From the NCBI GenBank assembly GCA_029781135.1, contig JAKOXH010000018.1, positions 1 through 34,676 of the forward strand: a DNA stretch of 34,676 nucleotides. Reading direction: 5' to 3'. This document shows positions 1-9,166 of the stretch, piece after piece. The stretch's first letter is position 1. The number at the start of each line of letters is the position of its first letter. The notes under the pieces are model-generated. The model was not told where the DNA came from, did not search any database, and saw nothing but the letters and a program-made list of their open reading frames with translations. The DNA comes from Planctomycetota bacterium. Lineage in GTDB: Bacteria; Planctomycetota; Planctomycetia; Pirellulales; Lacipirellulaceae. Position numbers and translations under genes: made by a program.

Positions 1-27
1 GCCTTATTTACCCGGGGTGGCACTATT

Positions 28-49
28 TTCGGCGTCGCCGCCGACGCTA
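28..49. repeat. Partial copy of the GC-rich palindromic repeat found at 13547-13643
   Basis: These bases match the right arm of the perfect inverted repeat at 13621-13643 at every position except its first base. Both copies are followed by AA. The left arm, if present, lies outside the window or has been lost. Finding the same arm upstream of mtaB and between two other genes shows that this is a dispersed repeat rather than a local terminator. Confidence 0.7.
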
Positions 50-71
50 AATCACTAATTGATTGCGAACC

Positions 72-1451
72 ATGAAACTACGCACGGTTACTCTCGGCTG
101 CAAGGTAAACCAGTACGAGACGCAGTACGTGCGCGAGGGGCTGCTGGGCATTGGGTATGAGGATGCTCAAGACGGCGACGCCGCCGAGTTGTGCATCGTG
201 AACACGTGCACGGTGACGAACGAAGGCGATGCCAAGAGCCGGCAAACGATTCGGCGGCTGGCGCGAAGGAACCCTGGCGCCAAAATTGTGGTGATGGGGT
301 GTTACGCGACGCGCGCCCCGCATGAGATCGCGGCAATTCCTGGTGTTTCGCAAGTGGTGACCGACAAGCGCGAGTTGCCCGATCTTCTTGGCCGCTTCGG
401 TGTAACGGATATCCCCACCGGCATCAGCGGTTTCGGCCGGCGGCATCGCGCGTATGTGAAGGTGCAAGATGGTTGCCTGCTTCGGTGCAGCTTCTGCATC
501 ATCCCAAGTGTTCGTCCTGAATTAACAAGCCGGCCGATAGAACATATTTTGGATGAAGTGCGTCGGCTGGTGGATCGTGGATATCGCGAAGTCGTGCTGA
601 CGGGAATTCACCTGGGGCATTACGGCGTCGATTGGAATCGCCGTTCGATCCTCCCTCTCCCTGTGGGAGAGGGCTGGGGTGAGGGAGAATTGCCGAGAAC
701 TAACGCGCCCTCACCCTACCCTCTCCTGAAGAGAGAGGGTTTTCGGCCCAAGAGTGAGTGGATCCGGCTCTCCCATCTCGTGCGCCGGATTGCGGAATTG
801 CCCGGTGATTTTCGTGTCCGTTTATCGAGCATCGAGGCGACCGAGGTAACTCGCGAATTGATCGACGTGATGGCTGATCATGGTGACAAGGTCGCTCCGC
901 ATTTGCACATATCGATGCAAAGCGGCAGCGATAGCGTGTTGGCGCGCATGCGGCGGCGTTGGGGCAGCCGGCGGTTCATCGATCGTTGCCGGCTAGTGCA
1001 AGTACGGCTCGACCGGCCCGCCATCACGACCGACATCATCGTGGGTTTCCCTGGCGAAACGGATGCCGAGTTCCAGGAAACGATCGACGTCGCCCGCGAG
1101 GTCGGCTTCTCCAAGATTCACGTATTTCCCTTTAGCGCACGCCGAGGCACGCCGGCGGCGACGATGCCGCACCAGGTGCCCGCACATGTGCGGCAGTGTC
1201 GCGCGCGCGAACTCGCACGCGTCGAGGACGAGTTGCGCGAACAGTATTATCGTAGTCTGCTGGGGCGACAGCTTCGGGTGCTCGTCGAGACCGAGGAGCG
1301 AGAAGCAAGGAGCGAGGAGCAAGTTTCGGCCTGGACGGGTACTTCGTGTCGGTACGCGACGGTCGAGTTGCCGGCGACGCCCCACGATGAGGGGACATTC
1401 CGCGATGTAACGGCACGTGAAGTGCGCGGTGATCGCATCGTGGCATTCTGA
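72..1451 (+). CDS. mtaB: tRNA (t6A37)-C2 methylthiotransferase MtaB-type
   Basis: This is a radical-SAM methylthiotransferase that adds a methylthio group to t6A37 of ANN-decoding tRNAs in the cytoplasm. The N-terminal MTTase domain carries the three expected cluster cysteines at residues 10 (LGCKVNQYE), 46 (NTCTVT) and 77 (MGC). The radical-SAM CxxxCxxC follows at 135, 139 and 142 (DGCLLRCSFC), and a TRAM-like region closes the protein. ATG at 72 is preferred over TTG at 63 because it places the conserved first strand (KLRTVTLGC) at the N-terminus. Two stretches do not belong to the family: residues about 190-229, encoded by a palindromic element at 651-740, and about ten residues in the TRAM region, encoded by a heptamer repeat at 1295-1322. 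Both keep the frame open. The related paralogues MiaB and RimO are less likely because of the LGCKVNQYE start. Confidence 0.9.
   Translation: MKLRTVTLGCKVNQYETQYVREGLLGIGYEDAQDGDAAELCIVNTCTVTNEGDAKSRQTIRRLARRNPGAKIVVMGCYATRAPHEIAAIPGVSQVVTDKRELPDLLGRFGVTDIPTGISGFGRRHRAYVKVQDGCLLRCSFCIIPSVRPELTSRPIEHILDEVRRLVDRGYREVVLTGIHLGHYGVDWNRRSILPLPVGEGWGEGELPRTNAPSPYPLLKREGFRPKSEWIRLSHLVRRIAELPGDFRVRLSSIEATEVTRELIDVMADHGDKVAPHLHISMQSGSDSVLARMRRRWGSRRFIDRCRLVQVRLDRPAITTDIIVGFPGETDAEFQETIDVAREVGFSKIHVFPFSARRGTPAATMPHQVPAHVRQCRARELARVEDELREQYYRSLLGRQLRVLVETEEREARSEEQVSAWTGTSCRYATVELPATPHDEGTFRDVTAREVRGDRIVAF
651..740. repeat. Palindromic element inserted in frame in mtaB
   Basis: The element has two short hairpins, each with CCCTCTC against GAGAGGG arms (about 653-673 and 719-739). 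Between them GGGTGAGGG pairs with CCCTCACCC across a loop of about 22 bases. The whole folds as a three-stem structure. It is read through as mtaB residues about 190-229 with no stop codon. The encoded peptide (LPLPVGEGWGEG and onward) is low-complexity and falls between the radical-SAM core and its C-terminal part, where the family normally has a short loop. Confidence 0.85.
1295..1322. repeat. Four degenerate tandem heptamers inside mtaB
   Basis: The bases read as GGAGCGA, GAAGCAA, GGAGCGA and GGAGCAA in exact 7-bp register. They encode a charged stretch (EEREARSEEQ) in the TRAM-like C-terminus of MtaB. No inverted partner is seen next to it, so this is a one-armed copy of the period-7 repeats found elsewhere in the window. 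Confidence 0.7.
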
Positions 1452-1479
1452 CCGTGCTATCACGCACACCTTGCACGCC

Positions 1480-1502
1480 GTTCCCACGCAGAGCGTGGGG
1501 AC
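1480..1502. repeat. Small intergenic hairpin element between mtaB and gap
   Basis: CGTTCCCACGC is followed after two bases by GCGTGGGGACG, forming a hairpin without a T-run. It could slow transcription leaving mtaB, but the sequence is of the dispersed-palindrome type seen elsewhere in the window rather than a canonical terminator. Confidence 0.45.
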
Positions 1503-1538
1503 GAGTCAAAAGTCCGCATTCTCGCTCATCTTGGCCCG

Positions 1539-1567
1539 TTGTTAGGCCCTGTTTTCCGCGATATAAT
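1539..1567 (+). promoter_or_regulatory. Sigma-70-type promoter of gap
   Basis: TTGTTA at 1539-1544 is separated by 17 bases from a perfect TATAAT at 1562-1567. Transcription would begin near 1574 and give a leader of about 45 bases. A Shine-Dalgarno sequence (CGGAGG, about 1605-1610) precedes the gap GTG start at 1619. Confidence 0.7.
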
Positions 1568-1615
1568 CGATGGTTCAATTTACCTCGAGGGTCTTGTATT
1601 TAGTCGGAGGAATGA

Positions 1616-2641
<1,026 letters not shown>

Positions 2642-2648
2642 TCGATAT

Positions 2649-2775
2649 AGCCGACCCGTTTCGGGTCGGCGAGAGACATGTCCTCGGATTGGAGCCCGCT
2701 GCGCAAGCAAGGGCGAGCGGGCTGCCAATCGAGCGCACATTCGCTCTTGCTTGCGCTGCGAGCTTCGATCTACTG
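2649..2775. repeat. Palindromic repeats downstream of gap
   Basis: A 21-bp hairpin (GCCGACCC against GGGTCGGC, 2649-2669) lacks a T-run. It is followed by AGCCCGCT...AGCGGGCT around CGCAAGCAAGGGCGAG (about 2693-2723). An imperfect inverted copy of the same core (TCGCTCTTGCTTGCG) lies at about 2744-2758. The arrangement is a nested palindrome of the dispersed type, sitting between gap and its terminator. Confidence 0.55.
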
Positions 2776-2787
2776 AGTCATTCGCGC

Positions 2788-2815
2788 CCGGCCGAAACGG
2801 CCGGGCTATTTTTTT
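2788..2815 (+). terminator. Rho-independent terminator of gap
   Basis: CCCGGCCG, a three-base loop and CGGCCGGG are followed by CTATTTTTTT, a strong stem with a T-run on the + strand. The T-run overlaps the last codons and TAG stop of the convergent mch gene. Confidence 0.85.
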
Positions 2816-3744
2816 GCGAATGATTCGGCCAACAGTTCTGGTGCCATCGCGCCGAACCAAGAATTTCGGCCGGTACGCAAATTGTGGAAACTCGCCACAG
2901 CCGGGCTGAACAACATGGGGTCGATGCGATAGAAATCGTGGTTGTACCGCGCGAAGATCTCCGCGAACGGTCGGCCGTAATCGGGCGAAGCGTTGCTGGG
3001 TAGTTTCGGGCCAATCTCTGCAATGTCCTCATCGGCCGCATCGACAACGAGCCGAACGCCGCCACCATACAGAATGGCGTCGTTGGTAAGGCCGATGGCA
3101 CTCAGATCATCTCGTCCGACTGGTGGCACCGGGGCGTTTCCTAAGCCGCTCTTGATTTGTAACAGGTCGAATCCCAAGGTGTGAAGTTTGTGGAGCGCCG
3201 TCTCGACGCTGCGAGCCACGATCTGAACGGTACCGGCCGCACTCGACGTACGGGCGATCGCCAGTGTCAGCCGGTCAGTTGATACGGAACATTTCCGGGC
3301 GATGTCTTGGCACACGGCCTCTGGCGGCATCTTGCTCGTTTCGAGCACGCCGACGCAGTGATCGGCGGCTTCCTTGTGGCCGATGTGCGAGAAGATTTCT
3401 TCGCGCCCGGCCGCGGCGCGCATCGGCCCCGAGCCCATCGCAAAGAACTTCTCACCAGTAATCTGCCAGCCGGCATATTGCGACGCCATGCACGCGGCGA
3501 CTGGGTCGTTGGTGTGGACGGTAACCGCCAACTCTCGGTTGTATTCGCAGAGTGTTACATTCGCTCTGCCAGCCAGGCAAATTTCCGCCAAACGTCGCCC
3601 CGCCTCATTGCTGCCGGGTGCCTTCACGCCGCAATCGATAACGCGGGTGCCGCAGTCGAGCGTGCTGACGGCGATGCCGAGCGCGTTGGCATCGGCGACC
3701 ATGGCGTTGCAGAGTTCGAAGGCGCGTTCGTTGAGCGTTTTCAT
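2806..3744 (-). CDS. mch: Methenyl-tetrahydromethanopterin cyclohydrolase
   Basis: Mch interconverts methenyl- and formyl-tetrahydromethanopterin in the H4MPT-linked C1 pathway, which planctomycetes share with methylotrophs and methanogens. The 312-residue protein matches the family length and conserved segments: LNERA near the N-terminus, CGTRVIDCGVKAPGSNEAG, GWQITGEKFFAMGSGPMRA and the C-terminal FYRIDPMLFSPA. ATG at 3744 is the only sensible start; no clear Shine-Dalgarno sequence is visible. It is convergent with gap and shares the terminator region with it. No other H4MPT pathway gene is in the window, so it appears unlinked from the rest of the pathway. Assignment to the family is firm. 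Whether the cell uses it for formaldehyde oxidation or for C1 supply cannot be told here. Confidence 0.93.
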   Translation of the reverse strand: MKTLNERAFELCNAMVADANALGIAVSTLDCGTRVIDCGVKAPGSNEAGRRLAEICLAGRANVTLCEYNRELAVTVHTNDPVAACMASQYAGWQITGEKFFAMGSGPMRAAAGREEIFSHIGHKEAADHCVGVLETSKMPPEAVCQDIARKCSVSTDRLTLAIARTSSAAGTVQIVARSVETALHKLHTLGFDLLQIKSGLGNAPVPPVGRDDLSAIGLTNDAILYGGGVRLVVDAADEDIAEIGPKLPSNASPDYGRPFAEIFARYNHDFYRIDPMLFSPAVASFHNLRTGRNSWFGAMAPELLAESFAKK

Positions 3745-3871
3745 GCGCGCATTGTAGAACGGCCCGGTCCTTTAAGCGACCAGTTTAACCTGCGAAACTC
3801 TCGCAATTAGAGCATAGCGGAGGAAAACCAATGGCATCTTTCCGACGATCCGAAATGCACGCCCGCCCGAA

Positions 3872-4837
3872 TCACTCTCCGTCAGCCACCGTTTCGCCGC
3901 CGCCAATGGTGCTCAGCGCTTGCAGCACTGTTTTATCGATATCCGACTGCAGGCCACGTACATGGCAATCCAGAAAGATCGACTGCACAACGCCCGGGTG
4001 GGGACTACCAAATTTCGACTTGTCGGTGTCGTCGGCATTGCTTGCCATACCGTTCTTCGTACAGCGGAATGATGTGAACGGATCATCGCCCGAAATTGCC
4101 GCGGTATCGCCGACCGCATAATGCTCCATCTCCGGAGCCGTGTTTGGCGGCACGGGCGGCAGATGTTTCTCGGCAATCGCCAGTGTCTTGGAAAGGCCAT
4201 CCTCGACTTGCCGGGCACTAATGCGCGAGCCACTGAAGATGGGTCCAGAATCAATGCGACTGTAAGCGCCAAAGACGTTGGCTGATTCATCGCGGTTGGG
4301 GACACCTGTATAAACGTCGAGGCCGGCGTTGGCGGCATAATCAATCAGGGAGGCCACCCCCAAAACTTTGGGGGGCTTGTCGTTGTTGTCGAAATTACGG
4401 TCGGCCGCGGCACGGCGGCGGCTGGGGCAGGCATACGTTTCGACCGGCGTCCGCATCGTTGCCTTATTTTTGTCATCATCCGCGGTGGCGGTCGGAACCC
4501 AGCTGTTGTAAATGGACGTTTCTTCCAAATACGGCAGCAAGTAATAGGCCCACGACACGGCAAGCTGGTCGGTCCGATTGCGTCCCATCGGGAATGCTTT
4601 GTGTGTGTCGAGATGGCTTTGTATCGCCAGGCCAATTTGCTTGAGATTGTTCTGACACTGCGAACGGCGGGCTGCTTCCCGCGCCGCCTGGATCGCGGGC
4701 AGAAGCAGGGCGACCAAGATGCCAATGATGGCAATGACCACGAGCAATTCAACCAGGGTAAAACCTAACCGCGATGCGATCGCACGCTCCGCGTGCGAAA
4801 TCTGGAGCTTCGATGAGCGACCGTGCATGACCTTCAC
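3872..4837 (-). CDS. DUF1559 family protein with prepilin-type leader
   Basis: This 321-residue protein belongs to the large planctomycete DUF1559 family. It carries a type IV prepilin-like leader: a basic N-terminus, cleavage expected at G25-F26, the conserved glutamate at position 5 of the mature protein (FTLVE), and a hydrophobic helix (LLVVIAIIGILVALLLPA). AAREAARRSQCQNNLKQIGL then leads into the DUF1559 domain. The C-terminus keeps a HPGVV...LDCHVRGL segment, corresponding to the usual HPGG...FxDGSV motif. The protein would be processed by a prepilin peptidase and exposed at the cell surface or in the periplasm. Its exact role is unknown for the family. It stands alone, with a possible weak promoter (TTGACG, 17 bases, TTAAGG on the - strand) around 4910-4950. 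Confidence 0.88.
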   Translation of the reverse strand: MKVMHGRSSKLQISHAERAIASRLGFTLVELLVVIAIIGILVALLLPAIQAAREAARRSQCQNNLKQIGLAIQSHLDTHKAFPMGRNRTDQLAVSWAYYLLPYLEETSIYNSWVPTATADDDKNKATMRTPVETYACPSRRRAAADRNFDNNDKPPKVLGVASLIDYAANAGLDVYTGVPNRDESANVFGAYSRIDSGPIFSGSRISARQVEDGLSKTLAIAEKHLPPVPPNTAPEMEHYAVGDTAAISGDDPFTSFRCTKNGMASNADDTDKSKFGSPHPGVVQSIFLDCHVRGLQSDIDKTVLQALSTIGGGETVADGE

Positions 4838-5022
4838 CTTTCCAGGAAAGGGGGTATTTGTCCGCTGGGGTGGGAAATTTCAAGCGGATTTGAGGTAGGA
4901 CTGACGCCACTACCTTAAACACCTGGCGCACGGCACGTCAACCAATTCGTTGAATTTGGAAGCAAACGAGGGATGGAATCGCGTCCAGAGTACCCAAAAG
5001 CAGGGGGAAATCGCACCGTAAC
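4838..5022. other. Intergenic region upstream of the DUF1559 gene
   Basis: I see no open reading frame of note here. The stretch holds the leader of the DUF1559 gene on the - strand and the sequence before the candidate + strand promoter at 5023. Confidence 0.6.
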
Positions 5023-5051
5023 TTGACTAAGCCACCTGCCTCCGCTATTGT
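5023..5051 (+). promoter_or_regulatory. Candidate promoter of a small RNA or leader
   Basis: TTGACT at 5023-5028 and TATTGT at 5046-5051 are 17 bases apart. A transcript starting near 5058 would end at the terminator at 5209-5237 after about 180 bases. Confidence 0.45.
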
Positions 5052-5057
5052 TGCATA

Positions 5058-5237
5058 GTTGGCTTTATACCCACTTTCGGGGGTGTGTCCTGTGTTTCGT
5101 CCGCGATCGATTCAATTTGGTACCACCGTCGTTCGCCTGGGCGGCATCGTAATTATTAGCTCCTTCAGGAGGTCTTGAGGGTCGGTACTCGTTCATTCTA
5201 ACATACCACCCCAAGGCCAAAAACCTTGGGGTTTTTT
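5058..5237 (+). ncRNA. Candidate small RNA or attenuator leader (unidentified)
   Basis: A plausible promoter upstream and a strong terminator at the end bound a stretch of about 180 bases that has no substantial reading frame. Local hairpins are visible (CGCCTGGGCG near 5130-5140, CTCCTTCAGGAG at about 5160-5171). I do not recognise it as 6S, SRP RNA or a known riboswitch. It may be an independent small RNA, or a leader controlling the glycosyltransferase gene by premature termination. Confidence 0.35.
5209..5237 (+). terminator. Strong Rho-independent terminator just before a start codon
   Basis: A perfect 8-bp stem CCCCAAGG/CCTTGGGG (5209-5216 with 5224-5231) and a 7-base loop are followed by six T residues (5232-5237). 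It ends only 11 bases before the ATG at 5249. Confidence 0.9.
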
Positions 5238-5248
5238 ATTGGATTTCA

Positions 5249-7273
5249 ATGGCCCAGCGGAAGTCGCCAACATCGGCTGCTACGGTTCGACCGCGCCATC
5301 AAGGCGGTGCGCAAGACAAGGACTGCGCGCCAGAACAAAACCGCCCGTGGCCCATAATGCTTGCCTTGGTGATCTTGCTAATTCTGATTGGCGCCATTTA
5401 CGGGCCAAGCGTAAACGTGCCATTCATCTTCGACGACATTGGAGCCATTGTGCAAAATGAATCGATTGCTTCTGTGTGGCCGTTAGTCGGCCTCGGCAAG
5501 CCAGGGCCGTTGAACCCGCCGGCGGAAACCCCCACATCGGCTCGGCCGCTGGTGAACCTTTCTTTTGCGATCAATCGTGCGTACGGCGGTACGAATCCAG
5601 CCGGTTATCATGCGGTTAATATCGTGATCCACTGTTTGGCGGCGCTGGCTTTCTATGGGCTTTTGCGTCGCGCTTTGCGTCTGCCGTATTTTGAAGGTCG
5701 TTTCGAAGAATCTGCGGATTGGCTCGCATTGGCGGCTGCTGCGCTGTGGAGCATGCATCCGTTGGTGACGGAGACGGTCATTTATGCGACGCAGCGGACG
5801 GAATCGATGATGGCGTTGTTCTATCTCTCCACGTTGTATTGCAGCCTGCGCTATTGGACGACTTCAGAACCGGCGACCGATAGAGGTGACAATGGAAATG
5901 CCGCCACTGATCAGACCCCTCATCGAAGCGGCCGCAGGTTATGGCTCGTTCTGGCGGGGCTCGCATGCCTGTGCGGTATGGCGTCGAAAGAGATCATGGT
6001 TTCCGCGCCGCTTATGGTCTCGCTGTTCGAGCGGACGTTCGTCGCCGGTTCCATTTCGGCTGCGCTCCGCCGGTCGTGGCCGATTTATCTGGTGTTAACG
6101 GCAACGCTGCTACTGCTTGCAGTTTTGAACGTCAATCGGCCGCATAGCGATGCCACCGGTTTTGACTTCGATGTGTCGGCCCATCAATGGTGGCTGACGC
6201 AGTCGAAGGTGTTTTTCCTGTACCTGAAATTGATCGTCTGGCCGTGGCCGTTATTCATTCATTACGAGATTCCCTACCTGAACTCGTTCGCCGAGGCTTG
6301 GCCGTATGTGGTTTCCTTGGTGCTGCTCGGCATCGCCACGTTCGTGCTTTTATGGCGCAATCGGCCACTTGGTTACCTCGCAACGTGGGTGTTCGCCATT
6401 CTTTCGCCCACGTTTGTAATCCCGATCATCACGGAAATCGCGGCCGAACGCCGCATGTATCTGGCCCTCGTCGCGCCCTGCGTGCTGTTCGTCGTGGGCG
6501 GATACCAACTCCTGTGCAAATTGGTGGCGAAATATCGCACTCAGGTTAAGGTCCCACCAGCGCGACTTCCCGTTGTGGTGTCGGGCTCCGTCGTAACGGC
6601 ATTGCTGCTGATATTTTGCGTGCTCGACGTGAAGCGGCTCGTCGCCTACGAAAATGAGATGGGCTTATGGTTGGAAGTACTCGAGGCGCAGCCCAATAGC
6701 TCCATGGCTCACCATAACGTGGCGGCGATCTTGGAAAAGAACGGGTACGAAGATGCCGCGGCCGAACATTATCGGGCCGCAATCGCGTCCGACCCATCTT
6801 CGTCGCACGCGCACTATCAGCTCGGCGAACTCTTGAACCGACAGGGCAAGTTTGATGAGGCGGCCAGCCATTTCGCGGCAGCAATTCGCGTGATGCCAGC
6901 AAGATTTGTCACGGCCAAGTTGCACAACAATCTGGGAGTCGCCTTATACTCGGCAGGTCGGAACGAGGAAGCAATCGCCGCGTTCAACGCGGCGCTTGCG
7001 GCCGACCCGAACGACTGGCTCACCCATCGCAACTTGGCCACGGCACTGTTCAAGGCGGCCAAATATGCCGATTGTGTCGACGCGCTGCAAACTGCTTTGC
7101 GGCTGAACCCCCAGGCACTTGAACTGTACAATGAGCTGGCAAAGTCCTATCGAAAACTGAACGAACCATCCAAAGCCACCGCGGCTCTACAACAAGGACT
7201 CGAACAGGCAAGAACGGCGGGTGATGCGGAAAATGTCAATCGTTTCAACGCGGCGTTGGAAGCTCACAAATGA
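5249..7273 (+). CDS. Membrane GT-C-like glycosyltransferase with C-terminal TPR repeats
   Basis: This is a polytopic membrane protein of up to 674 residues. A hydrophobic helix (about 36-51) is followed by FIFDDIGAIVQN. The acidic pair D62-D63 in the first extracytoplasmic loop is the catalytic pattern of GT-C enzymes and of the TMTC/O-mannosyltransferase-like TPR proteins. Around ten more membrane segments extend to about residue 455. At least four TPR units follow to the C-terminus (for example SSMAHHNVAAILEKNGYEDA and NNLGVALYSAGRNEEAIAAF). It probably transfers sugar from a lipid-linked donor to exported protein, but the substrate is not deducible. ATG at 5249 directly follows a terminator and has no Shine-Dalgarno sequence. 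The in-frame ATG at 5357 (M37, just before the first helix) is a credible alternative start. Confidence 0.8.
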   Translation: MAQRKSPTSAATVRPRHQGGAQDKDCAPEQNRPWPIMLALVILLILIGAIYGPSVNVPFIFDDIGAIVQNESIASVWPLVGLGKPGPLNPPAETPTSARPLVNLSFAINRAYGGTNPAGYHAVNIVIHCLAALAFYGLLRRALRLPYFEGRFEESADWLALAAAALWSMHPLVTETVIYATQRTESMMALFYLSTLYCSLRYWTTSEPATDRGDNGNAATDQTPHRSGRRLWLVLAGLACLCGMASKEIMVSAPLMVSLFERTFVAGSISAALRRSWPIYLVLTATLLLLAVLNVNRPHSDATGFDFDVSAHQWWLTQSKVFFLYLKLIVWPWPLFIHYEIPYLNSFAEAWPYVVSLVLLGIATFVLLWRNRPLGYLATWVFAILSPTFVIPIITEIAAERRMYLALVAPCVLFVVGGYQLLCKLVAKYRTQVKVPPARLPVVVSGSVVTALLLIFCVLDVKRLVAYENEMGLWLEVLEAQPNSSMAHHNVAAILEKNGYEDAAAEHYRAAIASDPSSSHAHYQLGELLNRQGKFDEAASHFAAAIRVMPARFVTAKLHNNLGVALYSAGRNEEAIAAFNAALAADPNDWLTHRNLATALFKAAKYADCVDALQTALRLNPQALELYNELAKSYRKLNEPSKATAALQQGLEQARTAGDAENVNRFNAALEAHK

Positions 7274-7297
7274 GCAATGCGCCCTATTTGAGGTACC

Positions 7298-8860
7298 ATG
7301 ACCAAGATTCAAATCTATGACACGACTCTCCGCGATGGCGCCCAAGGCGAAGGCGTGAACTTCTCGCTACAAGATAAGGTGCTCATCGCGCGGCGGCTCG
7401 ACGAGTTCGGCTTCGATTTCGTCGAAGGCGGTTATCCGCTTTCAAATCCGAAGGACGCGGAGTTTTTCCAACGCATCGCGGCGGAGCCGCTGAAGAATAG
7501 CCGCGTGTGTGCGTTCGGCATGACGCGCCGCAAGGGTGTAAAGCCGGCCGACGATCCCGGGATGAAAGCCCTTCTGGAGTCGCAGGCGCCGGTCATCACG
7601 ATCGTCGGCAAGACGCACGACTTCCACGTAACGGAAGTGCTGCGCGTATCGCTCGAGGAAAACCTCGCGATGATCCGCGAGACGATTGCCTACTTGCGCG
7701 AAATGGGCCGCGACGTTATCTACGATGCCGAGCACTTCTTCGATGGCTGGAAGGCGAACCCCGCGTACGCGGCGAAAACGATCCAGGCCGCCGTCGAAGG
7801 CGGCGCGATGATCGTTGTCATGTGCGATACCAACGGCGGCACGATGCCAGAGGAAATCGCCGCGATCACGAAGGAGGCAGCGGTCGCCGTGAGCGTGCCG
7901 CTCGGCATCCACACGCACAACGACTGCGAACTGGCGGTCGCGAACTCGCTCGCCGCAATTACGGCTGGCGCGACCCACGTGCAAGGCACCATCAATGGTC
8001 TTGGCGAACGCTGCGGCAACGCCGACCTCATTTCAGTTGTCGCCAACTTGGCACTCAAAAAGAAGGGCTACGAAGTACTTGATGGCGGTAGCGTCGAGCA
8101 CCTCACCGAGCTTTCGCGCTATGTGTATGAAATCGCCAACATGCACTTCCGCATCAATCAGCCGTTTGTTGGCCCGAGTGCGTTCGCTCACAAAGGCGGC
8201 ATGCACACACACGCCGTTGCACGCGTATCGAAGAGCTACGAGCACATCTCGCCGGAAGCGGTCGGCAACGAACGAAAAATTCTCGTCGGCGAACTTTCCG
8301 GCCGGGCGACCATCCAAATGAAACTCTCCGGCACAACCACCGATGCCGCGTTGCTGGAGCGTGTGCTGAAGCAAGTCGTCGAGCTCGAAAATCGAGGTTA
8401 CCAATTCGAGGCGGCCGAGGCCTCGTTCGATTTGCTCGTCCGCAAGGCCGCCGGCACGTACCAGCCCCACTTCGAACTGCAGCACTACCATGTCGATGTC
8501 GAAACCGACGGCGACGGCCGCACCACCACCGAAGCGACGGTGAAACTGCGCATCGGCGACGAAGTGCGTCACGAGGTAGCCGAAGGCGACGGCCCCGTGA
8601 ATGCCCTCGACGCCGCGTTGCGAAAGGCCCTCAACGGCCGTTTCCCGAACCTCCGCGGCCTGCAACTGGTCGATTACAAGGTCCGCGTCATCAACAGCGA
8701 CGCCGGCACCGCCGCAGCCGTCCGCGTCGTCATCGAAAGCCGCGACGCCGACGGCACCACCTGGGGCACCGTCGGCGTCAACGAAAACGTCATCAAGGCC
8801 AGTTGGGATGCGCTCGTGGATAGTATTGAGTACAAGTTGTGCAAGGGGGCAGCGACCTAA
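7298..8860 (+). CDS. cimA: (R)-citramalate synthase
   Basis: CimA condenses acetyl-CoA and pyruvate to citramalate, opening the threonine-independent route to isoleucine. The 520-residue protein has the DRE-TIM metallolyase start IYDTTLRDGAQGEGVNFS, the metal-binding HTHND segment (IHTHNDCELAVANS), GxGERCGNADL, and the C-terminal LeuA-type allosteric domain from about residue 380. The divergent N-terminus and the GGYPLSNPKD segment fit the CimA branch rather than 2-isopropylmalate or homocitrate synthase. The ATG is preceded by TGAGG. It follows the glycosyltransferase gene by 24 bases, so the two may be co-transcribed. With hom, lysC and the apgM-type gene nearby on the other strand, the window carries parts of both potential routes to 2-oxobutanoate. 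Confidence 0.93.
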   Translation: MTKIQIYDTTLRDGAQGEGVNFSLQDKVLIARRLDEFGFDFVEGGYPLSNPKDAEFFQRIAAEPLKNSRVCAFGMTRRKGVKPADDPGMKALLESQAPVITIVGKTHDFHVTEVLRVSLEENLAMIRETIAYLREMGRDVIYDAEHFFDGWKANPAYAAKTIQAAVEGGAMIVVMCDTNGGTMPEEIAAITKEAAVAVSVPLGIHTHNDCELAVANSLAAITAGATHVQGTINGLGERCGNADLISVVANLALKKKGYEVLDGGSVEHLTELSRYVYEIANMHFRINQPFVGPSAFAHKGGMHTHAVARVSKSYEHISPEAVGNERKILVGELSGRATIQMKLSGTTTDAALLERVLKQVVELENRGYQFEAAEASFDLLVRKAAGTYQPHFELQHYHVDVETDGDGRTTTEATVKLRIGDEVRHEVAEGDGPVNALDAALRKALNGRFPNLRGLQLVDYKVRVINSDAGTAAAVRVVIESRDADGTTWGTVGVNENVIKASWDALVDSIEYKLCKGAAT

Positions 8861-8898
8861 CCACGCAATCGCCGCTAGGTTCCGAGCCGTGGCAAGTG

Positions 8899-8904
8899 TA
8901 TAAT
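8899..8904 (+). promoter_or_regulatory. -10 box placing vapB on a leaderless transcript
   Basis: A perfect TATAAT at 8899-8904 lies 7 bases before the ATG at 8912. Transcription would therefore start at or next to the first base of the start codon. No good -35 hexamer is seen at the usual distance, and no Shine-Dalgarno sequence is possible. Confidence 0.55.
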
Positions 8905-8911
8905 AGTTTCT

Positions 8912-9154
8912 ATGACATTGAATCTTGAGAACTTACCGGAGGACGTTGGCCGTGCGTTGCACGAGCGGGCGGTAGCAGAACATACGACGGTCGAGGCACT
9001 TGCCATGGCCGCGATTGCCAACAGCGTTGAAATCAAGCAGCCGCCAGCTACGGGCAAGCGAGATCTATCATTCATGGCTGCCGGTCCTCCGCTGGAACCC
9101 GAGGTGCTCCGCGCGCTCGAGGACCAGCGGTGGATCGATCCCGAACTCTGGTAA
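8912..9154 (+). CDS. vapB: Putative VapB/FitA-like antitoxin
   Basis: This is an 80-residue protein whose N-terminus (TLNLENLPEDVGRALHERAV then TTVEALAMAAI) fits a ribbon-helix-helix DNA-binding fold of the FitA/VapB kind. Its C-terminal tail (about 45-80, ending RWIDPELW) would wrap the toxin. It sits 12 bases before a PIN-domain toxin gene, the usual order for vapBC. It would neutralise VapC and repress its own promoter. The family call rests on context and the N-terminal pattern; the sequence itself is divergent. Confidence 0.75.
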   Translation: MTLNLENLPEDVGRALHERAVAEHTTVEALAMAAIANSVEIKQPPATGKRDLSFMAAGPPLEPEVLRALEDQRWIDPELW

Positions 9155-9166
9155 TGCTTTACCTTC

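Noticed and set aside
651..740. mtaB interruption read as a sequencing or assembly error
   Set aside because: The inserted bases form a clear palindrome, keep the frame, and the same kind of insertion occurs in valS and oleC.
5167..5201. Leader peptide starting at TTG after AGGAGGT
   Set aside because: The TTG is only one base from the Shine-Dalgarno-like sequence, which is too close for initiation, and the peptide would be eight residues.
5058..5237. 6S RNA
   Set aside because: The length is suitable, but I could not pair the two ends into the long 6S stem with a central bubble, so it is left as an unidentified candidate.
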